DNA of 64,000 bases from Rhodohalobacter sulfatireducens. Lineage in GTDB: Bacteria; Bacteroidota; Rhodothermia; Balneolales; Balneolaceae. A model generated the notes under the pieces. The model searched no databases. It was not told where the DNA came from and worked only from the letters and a program-made list of their open reading frames with translations. Positions 9,658-19,852 of the stretch are shown here, in pieces (position 1 is the stretch's first letter; each line of letters opens with the position of its first letter). The stretch covers positions 108,566 to 172,565 of the forward strand of contig NZ_JAKLWS010000008.1 in the NCBI RefSeq assembly GCF_022012475.1. The letters run 5' to 3'. Made by a program: the position numbers and the translations under genes.

Positions 9658-10120
9658 TTCAGTTTCATATAATAGATAGATGATTAAGACTGTGTTTTAG
9701 TCTCAACCACGAAATGTAAGCAATTGATGGCAATTTTGCCCACTACCGATACACTGTTTAAGCATTAAAAAAAGATTACGCCTGATCTATTCATCGTGCC
9801 AATGGCACTCTCGATTCCTTAGCATTTTTTTAATCCCCGAAATAAATTCCGGGGTTACAAGATCTTTTATCCGCTAAGCGGATTTATTAAATCTTTTAAT
9901 GAGTCACTCCTGGCTTTAACAATGTAAGTTCAATAAGATTCAATTTTTCATTCTTGCCAGTTTGAAGTTTAGAGCTACACCACTTTTGATTCAAAAAAAG
10001 CAGCTATAGCTGCGACCAGTTTTGTAACCCGGGGAGATTGGAACAAAAAACTAAAGTGCCGTCAGGTACGGCAGGTACTTGATTAGTTAATAACTACTCA
10101 GTCTTCAACATCAGTAAAGA
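9658..10120. other. 463-bp gap with several short hairpins, no gene seen
   Basis: No supported coding frame. It holds a series of inverted repeats: GTGCCAATGGCAC near 9818, CCCCGAAATAAATTCCGGGG near 9836, a palindrome around ATCCGCTAAGCGGAT (9868-9905), GCAGCTATAGCTGC near 10000 and GTGCCGTCAGGTACGGCA near 10056. These look like scattered repeat remnants. The promoter of the M20 gene should lie at the left edge. Confidence 0.6.
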
Positions 10121-11047
10121 TCAATCATGTAATCCCTGCCAGTTTTCAGGCCTTTTTTCACCTGCTGTAATGGCTACTTCCAACCTGTTTTGAAGTGGCG
10201 GGAGCTGGCAGGTGGTAAATACATTAAAAGCACATGGCGGATTGTAGGTCTTATTGAAATCGATATTGGTGTACTGGCTTCCCTCTTCCGGGTTATCTAC
10301 GTACATATATCGTCCGGCTTGGTAAGTCTCTGTTTTATTAGTTTGATCGCCAACAATTATAAACATATCATCATCGCTGTCAATAGCATCGAGTGTATAA
10401 ATCTCTCCATCAATTTTAAATTCTAACACACCGGGCGAGGCAACCTCCATTTCCTGACCCAAAACATTTATAATAGACATTGTAGTACCCTCAGGATTTG
10501 GAATGAAAAGTGCTCGTCTGTTCCACTTTTCCTCAATTGGATATGACTCAAACCCTGAAAATTGGTCAGCCTGTTCATTATTCTTATTGAATAACCGGAT
10601 TCCAACTAATTCCCCTCTTTTTATTATAAACCACTCAAGATTTTCATGCACTACATGCGGAGTTTCTTCATTTTCTCCATCAAATAAAACTATGTCAGTG
10701 ACAGGTTCACCCTCATGTGTAATCTTAACTCCATCTGCCACATTCATTGTTACACGGCCATTTTCGAATACAATGGTGCCTGCTTTTTCGGGAATGGTTT
10801 CATCGGGAAATTGAATATCCAGGTCTTCTCCGCTCCCAAAACTGTTAACCCCTTCATTCAGCCAAAACATCCCATCAAGGCGAAGCCATCCGGTTGGAGA
10901 TTTTAGGCTCTCTATACGATCCTGTTTCCAGGCTTTTACCTGTTGAATATAATTTTCAGGAATTTCAGCCTGGCCTAATTGTTTTTTCTGGCAGGCAGAT
11001 AATACTATCAAAACAATAACAAAAAATACTGAAGATAACCTATACAT
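10121..11047 (-). CDS. DUF1684 lipoprotein
   Basis: The 308-residue protein has a lipoprotein signal (hydrophobic VFFVIVLIVL then SACQ, Cys19). It carries the DUF1684 signatures: WLRLDGMFWLNEGVNSFGSG near the start, RALFIPNPEG in the middle, and the C-terminal NPPCAFNVFTTCQLPPLQNR. The family is widespread and uncharacterised; a periplasmic or membrane-anchored location is inferred from the signal. Neighbouring gaps on both sides exceed 400 bp, so it is probably monocistronic. Confidence 0.9.
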   Translation of the reverse strand: MYRLSSVFFVIVLIVLSACQKKQLGQAEIPENYIQQVKAWKQDRIESLKSPTGWLRLDGMFWLNEGVNSFGSGEDLDIQFPDETIPEKAGTIVFENGRVTMNVADGVKITHEGEPVTDIVLFDGENEETPHVVHENLEWFIIKRGELVGIRLFNKNNEQADQFSGFESYPIEEKWNRRALFIPNPEGTTMSIINVLGQEMEVASPGVLEFKIDGEIYTLDAIDSDDDMFIIVGDQTNKTETYQAGRYMYVDNPEEGSQYTNIDFNKTYNPPCAFNVFTTCQLPPLQNRLEVAITAGEKRPENWQGLHD

Positions 11048-11499
11048 GAAGAGGGCAAGTTGAACATTTATTTGAAGATAAAAGATAGATGAGTAAGTGT
11101 TATCACATTTCTATGATAAAAAAATATCGTATTCACATTCCAATCTTTGAATTATCATAAGTATTAACAGCGTAAATTACACTTCTTAGTGCATATTGCA
11201 GATTAAGTTTCACTAATTGACTTTAACTTTTGACCCACTCATACACTAATAATGAACTAGGGAGTAAAAAAACAAGAAGAGAGATATATAGTGAAAGTAG
11301 TTTAAGGATTTCAGGATTGATTAATTCTTAGATAAGTGAAATTTACGATCAAAGAAAAATCCTTTTTTGGAAATGCTCAGTGCATTGGGTTCATTTTTTA
11401 TTTATTCATCCAAATCATTAAATCACTATTTAGATATCGGAATCCACAGAAAACATTCTTTTCGATCAAAATATCTTTTATCTTCAACCCTTCTTATTT
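11048..11499. other. 452-bp AT-rich gap between divergent genes, nothing recognised
   Basis: This is the divergent promoter region of the DUF1684 gene (minus) and hisF (plus). It is strongly AT-rich with no coding frame and no hairpin followed by a T-run. I looked for a His-codon-rich leader before hisF and saw none. Confidence 0.6.
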
Positions 11500-12270
11500 A
11501 TGCTAACACGAAGAATCATACCATGTCTCGATATAAAAAACGGTAGAACCGTTAAAGGGGTGAATTTTGTCGGCCTCCGGGATGCCGGTGATCCGGTAGA
11601 GCTCGCACAGCGTTATACCGAAGAGGGAGCAGACGAACTTGTTTTCCTAGATATTACTGCCACAAAAGAGAAACGGAAGACTCTTGTAAAATTAGTAAAG
11701 GATATTGCATTGCATATCAATATTCCTTTTACCGTAGGCGGAGGAATTAAATCGGTCGAGGAGATCGAAGAGATTTTGAAAGCCGGGGCAGATAAAGTAT
11801 CTCTGAACAGTGCAATTGTTCGTGATTCCAATTTAATTACACGAGCCTCAGACGAGTTCGGTTTCCAGGCGATTGTTGCCGCAGTAGATGCAAAAAGGCG
11901 AGCAAACAGGCACTCATGGGAAGTATTCGTGAAAGGAGGTTCAGAACCGACAGGATTGGATGCACTTGACTGGATGGAAAAAACAGAACAACTTGGTGCC
12001 GGTGAAATCCTGCTAACCAGTATGGATCGCGACGGCACTAAATCGGGCTTTGACCTGGAACTTTTGAAAGCCGCAAATAATCGACTTTCAATCCCTGTAA
12101 TTGCCAGTGGAGGCGCCGGAACAATTCAGCATTGCTGTGATGCGGTATTAATCGGTAATGCCGATGCCGTGTTAGCTGCCAGCATCTTTCATTTTAGAGA
12201 GATTGAGATCTCGGACCTGAAGGCTAAAATGGCAGAAGAAGGAATTAGCGTACGAATTATTAATAACTAA
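11500..12270 (+). CDS. hisF: imidazole glycerol phosphate synthase, cyclase subunit
   Basis: This (beta/alpha)8 barrel subunit makes IGP and AICAR from PRFAR with ammonia from HisH. Length 256 is normal. The catalytic acids D11 ([15 protein letters not shown]) and D130 (VAAVDAKR) are present, as are the phosphate-binding GGGI and ASGGAG loops. It starts with ATG after ATTT, without a clear Shine-Dalgarno site. It is followed after 9 bp by hisE, so two histidine-pathway genes are paired here away from the rest of the pathway. Confidence 0.97.
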   Translation: MLTRRIIPCLDIKNGRTVKGVNFVGLRDAGDPVELAQRYTEEGADELVFLDITATKEKRKTLVKLVKDIALHINIPFTVGGGIKSVEEIEEILKAGADKVSLNSAIVRDSNLITRASDEFGFQAIVAAVDAKRRANRHSWEVFVKGGSEPTGLDALDWMEKTEQLGAGEILLTSMDRDGTKSGFDLELLKAANNRLSIPVIASGGAGTIQHCCDAVLIGNADAVLAASIFHFREIEISDLKAKMAEEGISVRIINN

Positions 12271-12279
12271 ACAACAGAT

Positions 12280-12579
12280 ATGGCTACCAAAGAAGAAGTT
12301 GAATTTTTATACGACCTCGAACGATTACTCGTCACCAGACGAATAGAAAAACCCAAAGGATCTTATTCAACAAAACTCTTTAAGAAAGGAATTGACAAAA
12401 TTGCTCAAAAATTAGGAGAAGAAGCCGTCGAAACCATCATCGCCGCAAAGAATAAAAAGGATGCTGAACTGATCGGTGAAACGGCTGACCTGATTTACCA
12501 CATGCTTGTGTTGTTGGTTGAAAAGGAAATTCCTCTTGATCGGGTGATCCAGGAGATGATGCTCAGGAGCAAGAAATAA
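12280..12579 (+). CDS. hisE: phosphoribosyl-ATP diphosphatase
   Basis: The 99-residue all-alpha MazG-like protein hydrolyses PR-ATP to PR-AMP in the second step of histidine synthesis. The motif KLGEEAVETIIAAKN with downstream ETADLIYHMLVLL is the HisE metal/nucleotide site. In many Bacteroidota HisI and HisE are one bifunctional protein; here HisE is free-standing, so HisI must be elsewhere. Confidence 0.93.
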   Translation: MATKEEVEFLYDLERLLVTRRIEKPKGSYSTKLFKKGIDKIAQKLGEEAVETIIAAKNKKDAELIGETADLIYHMLVLLVEKEIPLDRVIQEMMLRSKK

Positions 12580-12756
12580 AAGTTGAAAAAAATTCACAAT
12601 TCGTTGAGAAACACTCAAACCTAATTAGACAACTTATAAAAATTCTTTATCCGAACATTTTGGAGTGTTTATATATAAGTACCTAATTTATAGGAACATA
12701 AGTCGCAAAATAATCGTTATGTAATTATGAATAGATAAATCAATTCATCTTACTTA

Positions 12757-15700
12757 ATGATTCTTCGAAAATTATTTCTGATAAATTTAGCGATAATTTT
12801 TACCCTGATTCCTTTCACTGCGGAGGCCCAATATTTTGGACGCACTAAGGTCCAATATGAGGATTTTGATTTTAAGATTCTGCATACAGAGCACTTCGAT
12901 ATCTATCATTATCCCCAAGAAGCTGAAGCGACTGCAGATCTTGGAATACTGGCAGAGCGATGGTACAAACGGCATTCGGTAACACTGGATCACTCCTTTA
13001 AATCGAAAAACCCATTGATTATCTATGCCAACCACGCTGATTTTCAACAGAATGATGTTGTTCCCAGTGTAGGTGTTGGAACCGGCGGTGTAACTGAAGG
13101 CATGCGAAACCGGGTGATCATGCCCTTTGCCGAGGCGAACAGCAGTACAAACCACGTACTGGGCCACGAACTTGTTCATGCCTTTCAATATGATATTGCC
13201 CGACAAGATAAAATCGGAGGAATTCGAGCTACAAGTCAATTGCCATTATGGTTCATGGAGGGAATGGCTGAGTATCTATCCGTGGGTGCAGAAGATCCCC
13301 ATACAGCCATGTGGATGCGTAGTGCCCTTTTGAATGACGACTTGCCGTCGATTAAAGATCTTTCTAATCCACAGGAATATTTTCCATACAGGTACGGACA
13401 TTCTGTTTGGGCATTTATTGCCGGGCAGTCTGGAGATCAGGCCGTCTCGAAATTATATTTTAGATCTGCACAGAATGGCCTGGAAAAAGGCTTTAAACAG
13501 GTACTTGGTATATCCCGCGATTCGCTTTCAACTCTATGGCACAATTCGATTCGGGAAAAATATTCTGATGACATTGAAGATCGGACACGTCCAACTGAAG
13601 TTGGCGAATTGGTTCTTGGCAAGGAAAATAATTCCGGAACCATGAATATCGCTCCAGCACTGAGCCCGAATGGTGAGTATGTGGTTTTTATATCTGAGAA
13701 AAATGTTTTCTCCATTGAACTCTTTCTGGCTGATGCACAGTCGGGGGAGATCATACGGAAACTTACATCAACAAATACTGATCCACACTTGAATGCACTT
13801 CGGTTTATTGAATCATCAGGTAGTTGGTCTACGGACAATGATACATTTGCTGCCGTAGTTTTTGCAAAAGGCGATAATCAAATTGCACTGATCAATGTGC
13901 ATAGCGGAGATGTTGAACGCCGGCTCAGTTTTGGTGATGTGGATGCAATTACAAACCCGTCATGGTCACCCGATGGAAGCAAGATTGCGTTTTCGGGTGC
14001 TGATGGCGGATATACCGACTTATATGTTTATAACCTTGAAACAGATTCGCTCAAAAATATCACGAATGATCGGCATTCTGATCTGCAGCCAACATGGTCT
14101 CCCGATGGTCAAAAAATTGCTTTTATAACCGACCGGGGAAGTGAAACCGACTTTAAAAAAATGTTATTTGGCAATATGAACATTGCCGAACTGGATATTA
14201 AAACAGAAGAAATTAGAATGCTTCCGGAGTTTGGGGAAGCTAAACATATCAATCCACAATACAATGAAGACGGCTCTTCACTTTACTACATATCTGATTA
14301 TGAAGGGTTTAGTAATATATTTAGATATGATTTTGCAACAGGTCAACAGTATCGCGTTACAAATGTGAGTACGGGAATTTCAGGGATAAGTAAACTCTCC
14401 CCCGCCTTTACCGTTGCCTCGAACACCGGAGAGATGCTTGCAACCGTATTTGATGATTCCAACTACAGTATACAGCGGATCGATGAAAATAAAATGGAAG
14501 GTGAACTGTTGGGAAGAGAAAGTACCTTTGTAGAATCCGATCAGCTACCCGGATCAGGCCCTCCGGGAAATCAAATTGTTCGAACCTATTTGAACAAACC
14601 AATAACTGATCTGCCCGATGATACATCTTTTGGTCTTTCCGATTACACACCAACTCTTCGACTGGATGGCATCAGCGGAGGTGCCGGTGCCGGTGTTTCC
14701 AATCAGTTTGGAGTAGGTGTTGCAGGTGGTGTTACTGCGAGCTTCAGTGATATGTTAAATCAGCATCAGCTTGTATCCACGCTACGCATACAGGGGCGTA
14801 TACAAGATATCGCTGGCCAGGTATCGTACCTCAACCGGGATAATCGATTTATATGGGGTGGTTCTGTGACTCACCAAACATACAGGAGCTCCCGGACAGG
14901 TGTCTCACAAAATGACACTACAACCGTAGATGGTGAACCTGTCGTAGCCCCTCAATCCGTAATTCGTTTAAACCAAAGAATATTTCGCGAACGCGTAAAT
15001 GCGCTGGGAATGTATCCGCTTTCGAGTACGCAACGGTTTGAATTTTCAGGCGGATGGACACATCTCTGGTACCAGTTCGAACGAGAACAGATCTATTTTT
15101 CTCCCAGGGGAATTCCATTTAAACGAGAGACATCTGAATCAGCTATTGAAGAACCTGATCCTTTAAATCTATTTACAAGTTCGGTCGCGTATGTACAGGA
15201 TAATTCAGTTTTTGCATTTACCGGGCCTATCCAGGGACACCGAATGCGGTTGGAAGCTGAACAGACGTTTGGATCTCTCAGCTATCTGACTGCCACGGCC
15301 GACTATAGGAAATATTTCTATTTGGAACCACTCACGCTTGGATTTCGAGCTCTTCACTACGGACGATATTCGGGCGATTCCGAGGACGGACGATTAAATC
15401 CCATTTTTCTTGGAAATGAACGGTTTGTACGCGGATATAACATAGGTTCATTTTCAGCTCGCGAATGTCGTGATTCTGCCGGAAACACCTGCCCTGAAAT
15501 TGAGAGACTTTTTGGTAGCCGACTTGCCGTAGCCAATGCAGAGTTGCGATTGCCAGTTCTTGGGGTAGAAGATCTTGCACTCTTTCGCTCGAGAACAATT
15601 CCTACCACCCTATCTGCATTTTTTGATGGTGGATTGGCATGGTCTGACTCCAAAAGTCCCGATTTTCGATGGACCACAAACGAAACATCAGACAATATTC

Positions 15701-15834
15701 CCGTATTCAGTACAGGGCTCAGTTTAAGAGTGAATGTACTCGGTTATCTCATCACTGAGTTCTATTACGCCGTGCCATTTCAAAGACCTGATAAAAGCGG
15801 ATACTTCGGATTCCAAATCTCTCCCGGCTGGTAA
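12757..15834 (+). CDS. secreted metallopeptidase-like / TolB-propeller / outer-membrane barrel protein
   Basis: The 1025-residue protein has a Sec signal peptide (cleavage after about residue 24, ...TAEA-Q). It is followed by a peptidase-MA-like domain with the zinc motif HELVH at 137-141 and a downstream Glu in LPLWFMEGMAEYLS. A PD40/TolB-type beta-propeller follows from about 280 to 580 (NPSWSPDGSKIAFSG, QPTWSPDGQKIAFIT). The C-terminal third is rich in amphipathic strands ending in an aromatic C-terminus (YFGFQISPGW), as in outer-membrane barrels of the surface-antigen class. The combination suggests a protease or binding module displayed from an outer-membrane barrel. Function is not established for the family. 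Confidence 0.8.
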   Translation: MILRKLFLINLAIIFTLIPFTAEAQYFGRTKVQYEDFDFKILHTEHFDIYHYPQEAEATADLGILAERWYKRHSVTLDHSFKSKNPLIIYANHADFQQNDVVPSVGVGTGGVTEGMRNRVIMPFAEANSSTNHVLGHELVHAFQYDIARQDKIGGIRATSQLPLWFMEGMAEYLSVGAEDPHTAMWMRSALLNDDLPSIKDLSNPQEYFPYRYGHSVWAFIAGQSGDQAVSKLYFRSAQNGLEKGFKQVLGISRDSLSTLWHNSIREKYSDDIEDRTRPTEVGELVLGKENNSGTMNIAPALSPNGEYVVFISEKNVFSIELFLADAQSGEIIRKLTSTNTDPHLNALRFIESSGSWSTDNDTFAAVVFAKGDNQIALINVHSGDVERRLSFGDVDAITNPSWSPDGSKIAFSGADGGYTDLYVYNLETDSLKNITNDRHSDLQPTWSPDGQKIAFITDRGSETDFKKMLFGNMNIAELDIKTEEIRMLPEFGEAKHINPQYNEDGSSLYYISDYEGFSNIFRYDFATGQQYRVTNVSTGISGISKLSPAFTVASNTGEMLATVFDDSNYSIQRIDENKMEGELLGRESTFVESDQLPGSGPPGNQIVRTYLNKPITDLPDDTSFGLSDYTPTLRLDGISGGAGAGVSNQFGVGVAGGVTASFSDMLNQHQLVSTLRIQGRIQDIAGQVSYLNRDNRFIWGGSVTHQTYRSSRTGVSQNDTTTVDGEPVVAPQSVIRLNQRIFRERVNALGMYPLSSTQRFEFSGGWTHLWYQFEREQIYFSPRGIPFKRETSESAIEEPDPLNLFTSSVAYVQDNSVFAFTGPIQGHRMRLEAEQTFGSLSYLTATADYRKYFYLEPLTLGFRALHYGRYSGDSEDGRLNPIFLGNERFVRGYNIGSFSARECRDSAGNTCPEIERLFGSRLAVANAELRLPVLGVEDLALFRSRTIPTTLSAFFDGGLAWSDSKSPDFRWTTNETSDNIPVFSTGLSLRVNVLGYLITEFYYAVPFQRPDKSGYFGFQISPGW

Positions 15835-16128
15835 TTTTTTCGAGATAGAATTTACTAAGGCAATTACGAAACGTCGGTAGCGTTATTTATCTGTCACAGA
15901 AACGTAATCTCTTTACATTTTTTGAATTCTCTCCTGCGTTATTTTATATCGAAAATGGACCTCAATATTCATCAAATAACTATTCTTTAAACCGTTATTA
16001 TTCATTCATAGCTTTATTTCTAAAAAAGTTCGAAATTTAAAGCTTGCGTCATTATCATATTTAAACCGGCTGGATTCCGTTTATAAAAATGTAGTTCTGT
16101 AATAAATAAGGTATTTTTTTTTTATTGT

Positions 16129-18378
16129 ATGGCAAATGTGGAAACAGATATCCGTGATCAGGTTGATCAATATGCCCTCGACAAGAAGCAGACGAGTGGT
16201 TTACGGGGATTGCTGCGCCTATGCCATAAACACCTGGAAGAAACAGACGATGAGCTCATAACCAGAGCATTTAAGCTTTGTTGCAAATCTCATGAAAATG
16301 TAAAACGCGCATCAGGAGAGCCGTACTACAAGCACCCACTTGAAGTGGCAAAAATTATGGCGGAGGAGTTTAATCTTGACGATATCTCCGTAGCTGCGGC
16401 CCTATTGCACGATACAGTTGAGGATACAAGCGTAAAACTTCAAGATATAGAAGAGTTATTCGGATCCACGGTAAAACATATTATTGACGGGCTTACAAAA
16501 ATTACGGGCGTTTTTGAAAACCGGGATACCAAGCAGGCTGAGACATTTATGAAGCTTCTTCTGTCGATGGCTGAAGATATTCGTGTTATCCTGATCAAGT
16601 TCGCTGATCGGCTTCACAACATGCGAACCATCCAGCACTTGCCGAAACAAAGGCAGCTGAACAAGGCTACGGAAACTATTGAATTGTATGCGCCTCTCGC
16701 ACACAGATTTGGACTCTTCAAAATAAAGAATGAATTTGAGGATCTTTGTTTCAAGGTAATCGATCCGAATTCATATAAATTCCTGGTTCGAAAATTAAGG
16801 GAGAAACGCGAGTCGAGAGAAGCCTTTATTGAAGAGTTCATGAAACCGATTAAAGAGGAGCTCGAAAATCAGAATTTCTCTTTTGAGATTAAAGGCCGGC
16901 CGAAGCATATTTATTCCATCTACAGGAAGATGCAGAATCAGCAAAAGCCGTTTGAGGAGATTTATGACCTGTTTGCCATTCGCATTATTCTTGAAGATCC
17001 GCACACTAAGGAGGATTGCTGGAGGGTTTATTCAGTCATCACTGATTGGTACACCCCTATTCCAAAAAGATTTCGTGATTTTATTTCGGTGCCCAAAGCG
17101 AACGGCTACCAATCTCTTCATACAACCGTTATTACCAAAAAAGGGCGAAAAGTAGAAGTTCAGATTCGTACCCGTAAGATGGACAATATTGCCGAACAAG
17201 GTTTGGCCGCACACTGGAAGTACAAGGAGGGGAATAGCGGGGAAAGCAGCGAACTTGATAAATTTGTGAATTGGGTTCGGGATGTTCTGGATACTCCGCG
17301 ACCCGATGCGGCAACCGAATTTGTAAAGGACTTCCAGCTTAATCTATACCAGGACGAAATTTACGTCTTTACACCCCAGGGTGAGTTGAGAACACTTCCA
17401 AATGGTGCTTCCGTTATTGATTTTGCATTTGATATTCACAGCGAAATTGGGGAACGGGCTGTCTCAGCAAAAGTTAATGGCAAAATGGCTCCTTTACGGC
17501 AAAAACTAAATATCGGAGACCAGGTTGAGATCATCACTGGGAATAAGATTAACCTGAATGCCGACTGGATGGAGGATGTGGTTACGCACAAAGCAAAAGC
17601 CCGAATCCGTCAGTATATCAAACAAAAAGAGAGACGAATTGCCGACGAAGGGCGCGAAGCGTGGGAAAAACGGGCATCTAAAGGGAAAGTTGAAATATCT
17701 GACCAGGAGCTTACTAAGATAGCCAAGCGGTTTAAGTTTAATGATGCGCAAGAGATGTTCTATGAAATCGGCTCCGGTGCATTTGATGTTAATGAACTCT
17801 ACCGGATTGTTAAACAGTTGAAGAGTAAGGGTCGGCTGGATGATGAGGAAGAAGAGGATCAGCATCAGAAATTATCGAAGGAAGAAATTACCCAGGAATA
17901 TTATACAACAGCCCGTTCTGTTGGCGATGGGAAAGCCCTGCTGGTTGAAGGAGAGCTAAGCAACGTAAAATATTCATATGCAAACTGCTGTAATCCTATT
18001 CCGGGTGATAACGTAATCGGGTTCATCAGCAGAAACGGAGATGTAAAAATACACCGTTCGAATTGTAAAAATGCCCATCACCTGATTCGCACAGACAGCG
18101 AACGAATTGTAGATGTTTCATGGGCAAAAAATATTGAAGAGCAATTCCTCGGGGCCATTAAAGTGATAGGAGAAGATAGAGTTGGATTGGTAAACGATCT
18201 GACGGAAGTACTTTCAAAATCGATGCAAACAAATATGAAAAGTATCAATGTGAGCAGTGAAGGCGGTATGTTTGAAGGAATCATCACAGCTCACGTAAAT
18301 GACTTGAAACATCTCGAAAAAATCATTCAAAAGCTCGAAAAAGTAGATGGTATCAAGACTGTTATACGGTATGAGTGA
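16129..18378 (+). CDS. bifunctional (p)ppGpp synthetase/hydrolase, RelA/SpoT family
   Basis: The 749-residue protein has all five domains in order. They are the HD hydrolase (YYKHPLEVAKIM, LLHDTVEDT, HD pair intact), the synthetase (RPKHIYSIYRKMQNQ, YDLFAIRII, PKANGYQSLHTT), TGS around 415-475 (YVFTPQGELRTLPNGAS), the zinc-finger/CC region (YANCCNPIPGDNVIG) and a C-terminal ACT domain. Both active sites look complete, so it likely makes and degrades the alarmone; it is the only RSH gene visible here. A poly-T stretch directly precedes the start. It is followed by the HU operon on the same strand. Confidence 0.96.
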   Translation: MANVETDIRDQVDQYALDKKQTSGLRGLLRLCHKHLEETDDELITRAFKLCCKSHENVKRASGEPYYKHPLEVAKIMAEEFNLDDISVAAALLHDTVEDTSVKLQDIEELFGSTVKHIIDGLTKITGVFENRDTKQAETFMKLLLSMAEDIRVILIKFADRLHNMRTIQHLPKQRQLNKATETIELYAPLAHRFGLFKIKNEFEDLCFKVIDPNSYKFLVRKLREKRESREAFIEEFMKPIKEELENQNFSFEIKGRPKHIYSIYRKMQNQQKPFEEIYDLFAIRIILEDPHTKEDCWRVYSVITDWYTPIPKRFRDFISVPKANGYQSLHTTVITKKGRKVEVQIRTRKMDNIAEQGLAAHWKYKEGNSGESSELDKFVNWVRDVLDTPRPDAATEFVKDFQLNLYQDEIYVFTPQGELRTLPNGASVIDFAFDIHSEIGERAVSAKVNGKMAPLRQKLNIGDQVEIITGNKINLNADWMEDVVTHKAKARIRQYIKQKERRIADEGREAWEKRASKGKVEISDQELTKIAKRFKFNDAQEMFYEIGSGAFDVNELYRIVKQLKSKGRLDDEEEEDQHQKLSKEEITQEYYTTARSVGDGKALLVEGELSNVKYSYANCCNPIPGDNVIGFISRNGDVKIHRSNCKNAHHLIRTDSERIVDVSWAKNIEEQFLGAIKVIGEDRVGLVNDLTEVLSKSMQTNMKSINVSSEGGMFEGIITAHVNDLKHLEKIIQKLEKVDGIKTVIRYE

Positions 18379-18525
18379 ATACCCCTATCTTCCATAGGTA
18401 CAAACACTTATATAGCCAATTGAGTGAGAAATTTCTATGTACTTACTGCAAATCTTTTTATTTTTGCTAGATATAAAAGTGTTCGTTATACATTAGTTAA
18501 AGCGACTAAAAAACAATAGAATAGG

Positions 18526-18849
18526 ATGGTTACTTATACAAAACGTGATATAGTACGTACAGTTGCTGACAAAATGGATGTGCCACTAAACCAGGCAGAA
18601 CCATGGGTAGAATCAGTTATTGAATCTTTGAGAGACAAGATGATGGCTGCAGATCCAACTTGCAGAATTGAGCTCAGAAATTTCGGGGTATTTGAGGTAA
18701 AAGAAACGAAGGCCAAACCAAAGGCCCGTAACCCAAAAACCAACGAAGTGATCTATGTTCCGGCTCACAGAAAAACACACTTCAAGCCGAGCAAGAAACT
18801 CAAAAAGTTCCTGAAAAAACCTCTGAGTGAGGTGAAGGGAGACGATTGA
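18526..18849 (+). CDS. HU/IHF family DNA-binding protein
   Basis: The 107-residue small basic protein has the conserved beta-arm RNPKTNEVIYVPA and the GVFEVKETKAKPKARNP stretch. A Lys-rich C-terminal extension (KPSKKLKKFLKKPL) makes it slightly longer than the usual 90-95 residues. It bends and packages DNA as a dimer. It is the first gene of a tight group with ruvX, def and fmt; its stop codon directly abuts the next start. Confidence 0.93.
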   Translation: MVTYTKRDIVRTVADKMDVPLNQAEPWVESVIESLRDKMMAADPTCRIELRNFGVFEVKETKAKPKARNPKTNEVIYVPAHRKTHFKPSKKLKKFLKKPLSEVKGDD

Positions 18850-19281
18850 TTGTCTGAATTCGGTAGAATTTTAGGTGTTGATGTTGGAAGTAAGAGAGTG
18901 GGTTTGGCTCGAACAGACCTGCTCAGGACAAATGCTAATCCCTTTGGCACCTTTCCACCGAATCAATCCATCAGGGAGATAGAAAAGCAGGTAAAAAACG
19001 AAGGTCCTGTAAAAGCCATAGTTGTAGGTTGGCCTTTAACTCCTCAGGGAGACCCAACCAATGCTACTGGGTTGGTGGAGAATTACATAAAATCCTTGGA
19101 AAAAAAATTCAGGGATATTAAAATCTACAAGATGGATGAACGTTACACCTCACGCCAGGCACAAAATCTGCTGGTTGAAGCAGGTGTACCCAAAAAGAAA
19201 CGACGCGAGAAAGGAAGGGTTGATCAGGCCGCAGCGGCATTGATTTTACAACAGTTCCTGGAAGCACACCCTGAAATTTAG
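18850..19281 (+). CDS. ruvX: Holliday junction resolvase-like / pre-16S rRNA nuclease
   Basis: The 143-residue RNase H-fold protein of the YqgF family has GVDVGSKRVGLA at the N-terminus, the VGWPL strand and the C-terminal RVDQAAAALILQQFL helix with its acidic residue. The start is TTG, immediately after the HU stop codon. No ATG fits the family N-terminus, and GAAGGGAGA lies about 7 bases upstream as a good ribosome-binding site. Family members process the 5' end of 16S rRNA; the resolvase role is historical. Confidence 0.93.
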   Translation: MSEFGRILGVDVGSKRVGLARTDLLRTNANPFGTFPPNQSIREIEKQVKNEGPVKAIVVGWPLTPQGDPTNATGLVENYIKSLEKKFRDIKIYKMDERYTSRQAQNLLVEAGVPKKKRREKGRVDQAAAALILQQFLEAHPEI

Positions 19282-19283
19282 AA

Positions 19284-19844
19284 ATGTCAGTTTTACCAAT
19301 AGTTACATACAACGACCCTATACTTAAAAAAGAAACCGAGCCGATCTCCGAGAACAGTGAAGAGCTCCAATCGCTCATTGACGACATGTTTGAAACCATG
19401 TACAAAGCGAGTGGAGTTGGTTTGGCCGCCCCACAAATCGGAAAATCCATCCAGCTTTTTGTGATGGATGCGGATGCCATTACTGAAGAGATGGAGGGTG
19501 AGCCGGATATCGGCCCTGTTACACTTATCAACCCAAAAATCGTTAAAAAAAGTAATGAAACGGTAAAAATGGAAGAGGGTTGTTTGAGTATCCCGGATGT
19601 GAGAGATGATGTTTCCAGGCCCGAATCTATTACGGTAAAATTCCGGGACAGAGATTTGAACGAACAAACGATGGACGCAACAGGCTGGATTGCACGGGTA
19701 ATTCAGCATGAGATTGACCATTTACAAGGTGTATTATTCCTGGATTATTTGAGTGCGTTTAAACGAAGACTTCATAAATCAACTCTCAAAAAAATTGATA
19801 AAGGGAAACTGGAAACTGAATATCCTCTCGCCGACAAATCGTAA
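19284..19844 (+). CDS. def: peptide deformylase
   Basis: The enzyme removes the formyl group from nascent proteins. The 186 residues contain all three motifs: GVGLAAPQIG, EGCLS (metal-ligand Cys) and QHEIDHLQG (two metal His and catalytic Glu). It starts 2 bp after ruvX and ends 8 bp before fmt, the enzyme that makes its substrate group possible; this is the classical def-fmt pair. Confidence 0.97.
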   Translation: MSVLPIVTYNDPILKKETEPISENSEELQSLIDDMFETMYKASGVGLAAPQIGKSIQLFVMDADAITEEMEGEPDIGPVTLINPKIVKKSNETVKMEEGCLSIPDVRDDVSRPESITVKFRDRDLNEQTMDATGWIARVIQHEIDHLQGVLFLDYLSAFKRRLHKSTLKKIDKGKLETEYPLADKS

Positions 19845-19852
19845 AATCTGCC

